A DNA stretch of 64,000 nucleotides from NCBI GenBank assembly GCA_905221615.1, contig CAJNDT010001013.1, positions 434,001-498,000 on the forward strand, written 5' to 3'. The DNA is from Symbiodinium sp. CCMP2592. Lineage: Eukaryota > Sar > Dinophyceae > Suessiales > Symbiodiniaceae. The notes beneath the pieces are model-generated. The model worked only from the letters and a program-made list of their open reading frames with translations. It did not search any database and was not told the DNA's origin. The translations under genes were made by a program, and so were the position numbers. Shown in pieces: positions 63,901 through 64,000 of this stretch (its first letter is position 1; the number at the start of each line of letters is the position of its first letter).

Positions 63901-64000
63901 CGTTGATCCATGCAGCCTTGATGATATTAGGAACAATCCTCCGAATACGTATGACAGCTCCACAGAGGCTCCAACCCTGGAGGAATATAAGAGCATTAAC
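60980..64000 (+). CDS. ORF3 of the retroelement: Tpt1/KptA-like and Cys-rich finger protein, open at window end
   Basis: It has 1007 codons from ATG (CCGTAATGAGC) with an in-frame TGA shortly upstream, and is still open at the last base. Residues 1-110 are Arg/His-rich. About 134-218 (TMLAHHLQTGL..CVSLDGSGEYDY..LSTEMCFHILSKTNRVGRW..AGQHNY) follow the helix/wing rhythm of the N-terminal lobe of RNA 2'-phosphotransferase Tpt1/KptA. After about 130 other residues, 355-490 (YIMHATDLQPLSSILRHGLV, then ALLLVFDANNV and SPAGMFATPEVVHARTL) resemble the ADP-ribosyltransferase-fold lobe. The family's Arg-His-Arg-Arg set is not clearly kept (HH in place of RH; no Arg before GQH), so activity is doubtful. 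An acidic Glu/Lys/Ser linker follows. A finger CDLC..CYSC..CADC..CEC (881-916) precedes a helical tail. Codon use and linkers res. Confidence 0.7.
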   Translation, partial: MSTRSNFRSRDGHALPRAVQAYHERHPHMDSSYPESRREASRRHTEHGGHRFHKREKNNEPPYIYMGHQQGFNPRPRDLADLILRCGHASRARLTPISRHGVRLYEGVLQGPWDNSPLLYWDNNVGNHARDPRQFCTMLAHHLQTGLPPEVEQCVSLDGSGEYDYSSSVPKLADVTGLSTEMCFHILSKTNRVGRWLAHSTRHLQNQRPDLFAGQHNYLLDMSKLADAELAQYTPQEIALGVLLNTKSRFVVTMVYNQDGKAETTDAAVTIPPDANVLTMTNVFLSAVGGHGSRRTLPRVEEPDPEEERPRSHMTISGFMATGSNPVQSRAQRLSTNAPRPVGMEDFVRQNNPCYIMHATDLQPLSSILRHGLVPSNLLSQVVTSPGLQALVNENSRSNRDTVQCSTLDLANPNPTMLRANKALLLVFDANNVVNEVTNMWQSPAGMFATPEVVHARTLSAVFAPSEPLWVSSQYDELNSIGPWWADHCSEQMPSATYESKKWCANYGQEIESTLRKVSKRNLPPEPPKARSSHKKSFLLPNTEADTATNLEQTASAGEVPPKTETTTKDIHPRSKLARQAEADKDPDSLMGQLWNSDGTRSATEGLKITTGHKPPEPVQDTSANVVPPKEESSGTETEPEEPDPNQDCDEESDVESASSEKSEKSSKSSSSSELRVDVNPSHKTNSAPAASEEKKESPTEEITEKLEKVKLDQPKPETEYVQSSDEEPRKPKSPKKEEKEKFLVLFDPETETYYRVNRSKLNLEYEEPADEEDLVREHERISARIRENTKHRISKSPSNPDMQQEMQERIWVSRWNRKIRSPLMIKDSEAPDEEEWDRPRESASSSSAPPTKERFVGVRRTAMSLNQRIRRLPRPDNPLCDLCKQPTGYFCYSCGTIVCADCRLTPQGKQRMCECVLPIDCLENSKVSAGMTSEERQFLYEAILTHEDVELAVQKINMYCEHARSLFEKDHPGVDPCSLDDIRNNPPNTYDSSTEAPTLEEYKSIN

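Noticed and set aside
52690-63996. Many minus-strand ORFs across the retroelement
   Set aside because: They mirror the Ser/Lys/Glu-rich coding of gag, pol and ORF3 and show no family motifs.

Overview
The window looks like nuclear DNA of a photosynthetic dinoflagellate (Symbiodiniaceae-like or a relative). The evidence is: (i) interstitial TTTAGGG/CCCTAAA repeats almost everywhere; (ii) genes on the + strand broken into very short exons, with both GT-AG and GC-AG introns and short direct repeats at splice junctions; (iii) a nuclear plastid-type [2Fe-2S] ferredoxin with a signal peptide; (iv) KGKGKG-rich proteins; (v) a very large Ty1/copia-type retroelement. No rRNA, tRNA, CRISPR array or bacterial-type operon was seen.

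Layout. 1-4 kb: an NHL beta-propeller gene ending at 3643. 4-25 kb: mostly intergenic or intronic sequence with short inverted-repeat elements (MITE-like; about 14 families, letter-coded A-P here), telomere-like repeats, microsatellites and a few isolated exon-like islands. 25.4-26.6 kb: a complete five-exon ferredoxin gene. 26.6-36 kb: a large telomere-repeat block, more MITE-like elements and one terminal exon. 36-44 kb: exons of FHA-domain protein(s), with a two-exon RRM protein gene lying between them. 45.9-50 kb: a membrane-protein exon, a gene whose first two exons encode a plastid-type bipartite leader, and a five-exon gene of unknown function. 50-52.5 kb: repeats and a GC-rich island.

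52.7-64 kb: a copia-order retroelement. It has a candidate tRNA-iMet primer-binding site, gag with KGKG tracts, and pol with protease, integrase, a methyltransferase-like domain, RT and RNase H; the RT is broken by one base. 224 bases after the pol stop comes a further ORF of at least 1007 codons that runs off the window. It has an ADP-ribosyltransferase-fold region resembling Tpt1/KptA RNA 2'-phosphotransferase and a Cys-rich finger. This third ORF is the most novel item.

The MITE-like elements and the introns appear linked. Several elements lie exactly inside introns of reconstructed genes, have TA-like 2-bp duplications, and carry potential GT and AG splice dinucleotides in their inverted termini, as expected of introner-type intron gain. 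All exon structures were built by eye from reading frames, phase and family resemblance; no transcript data were available.
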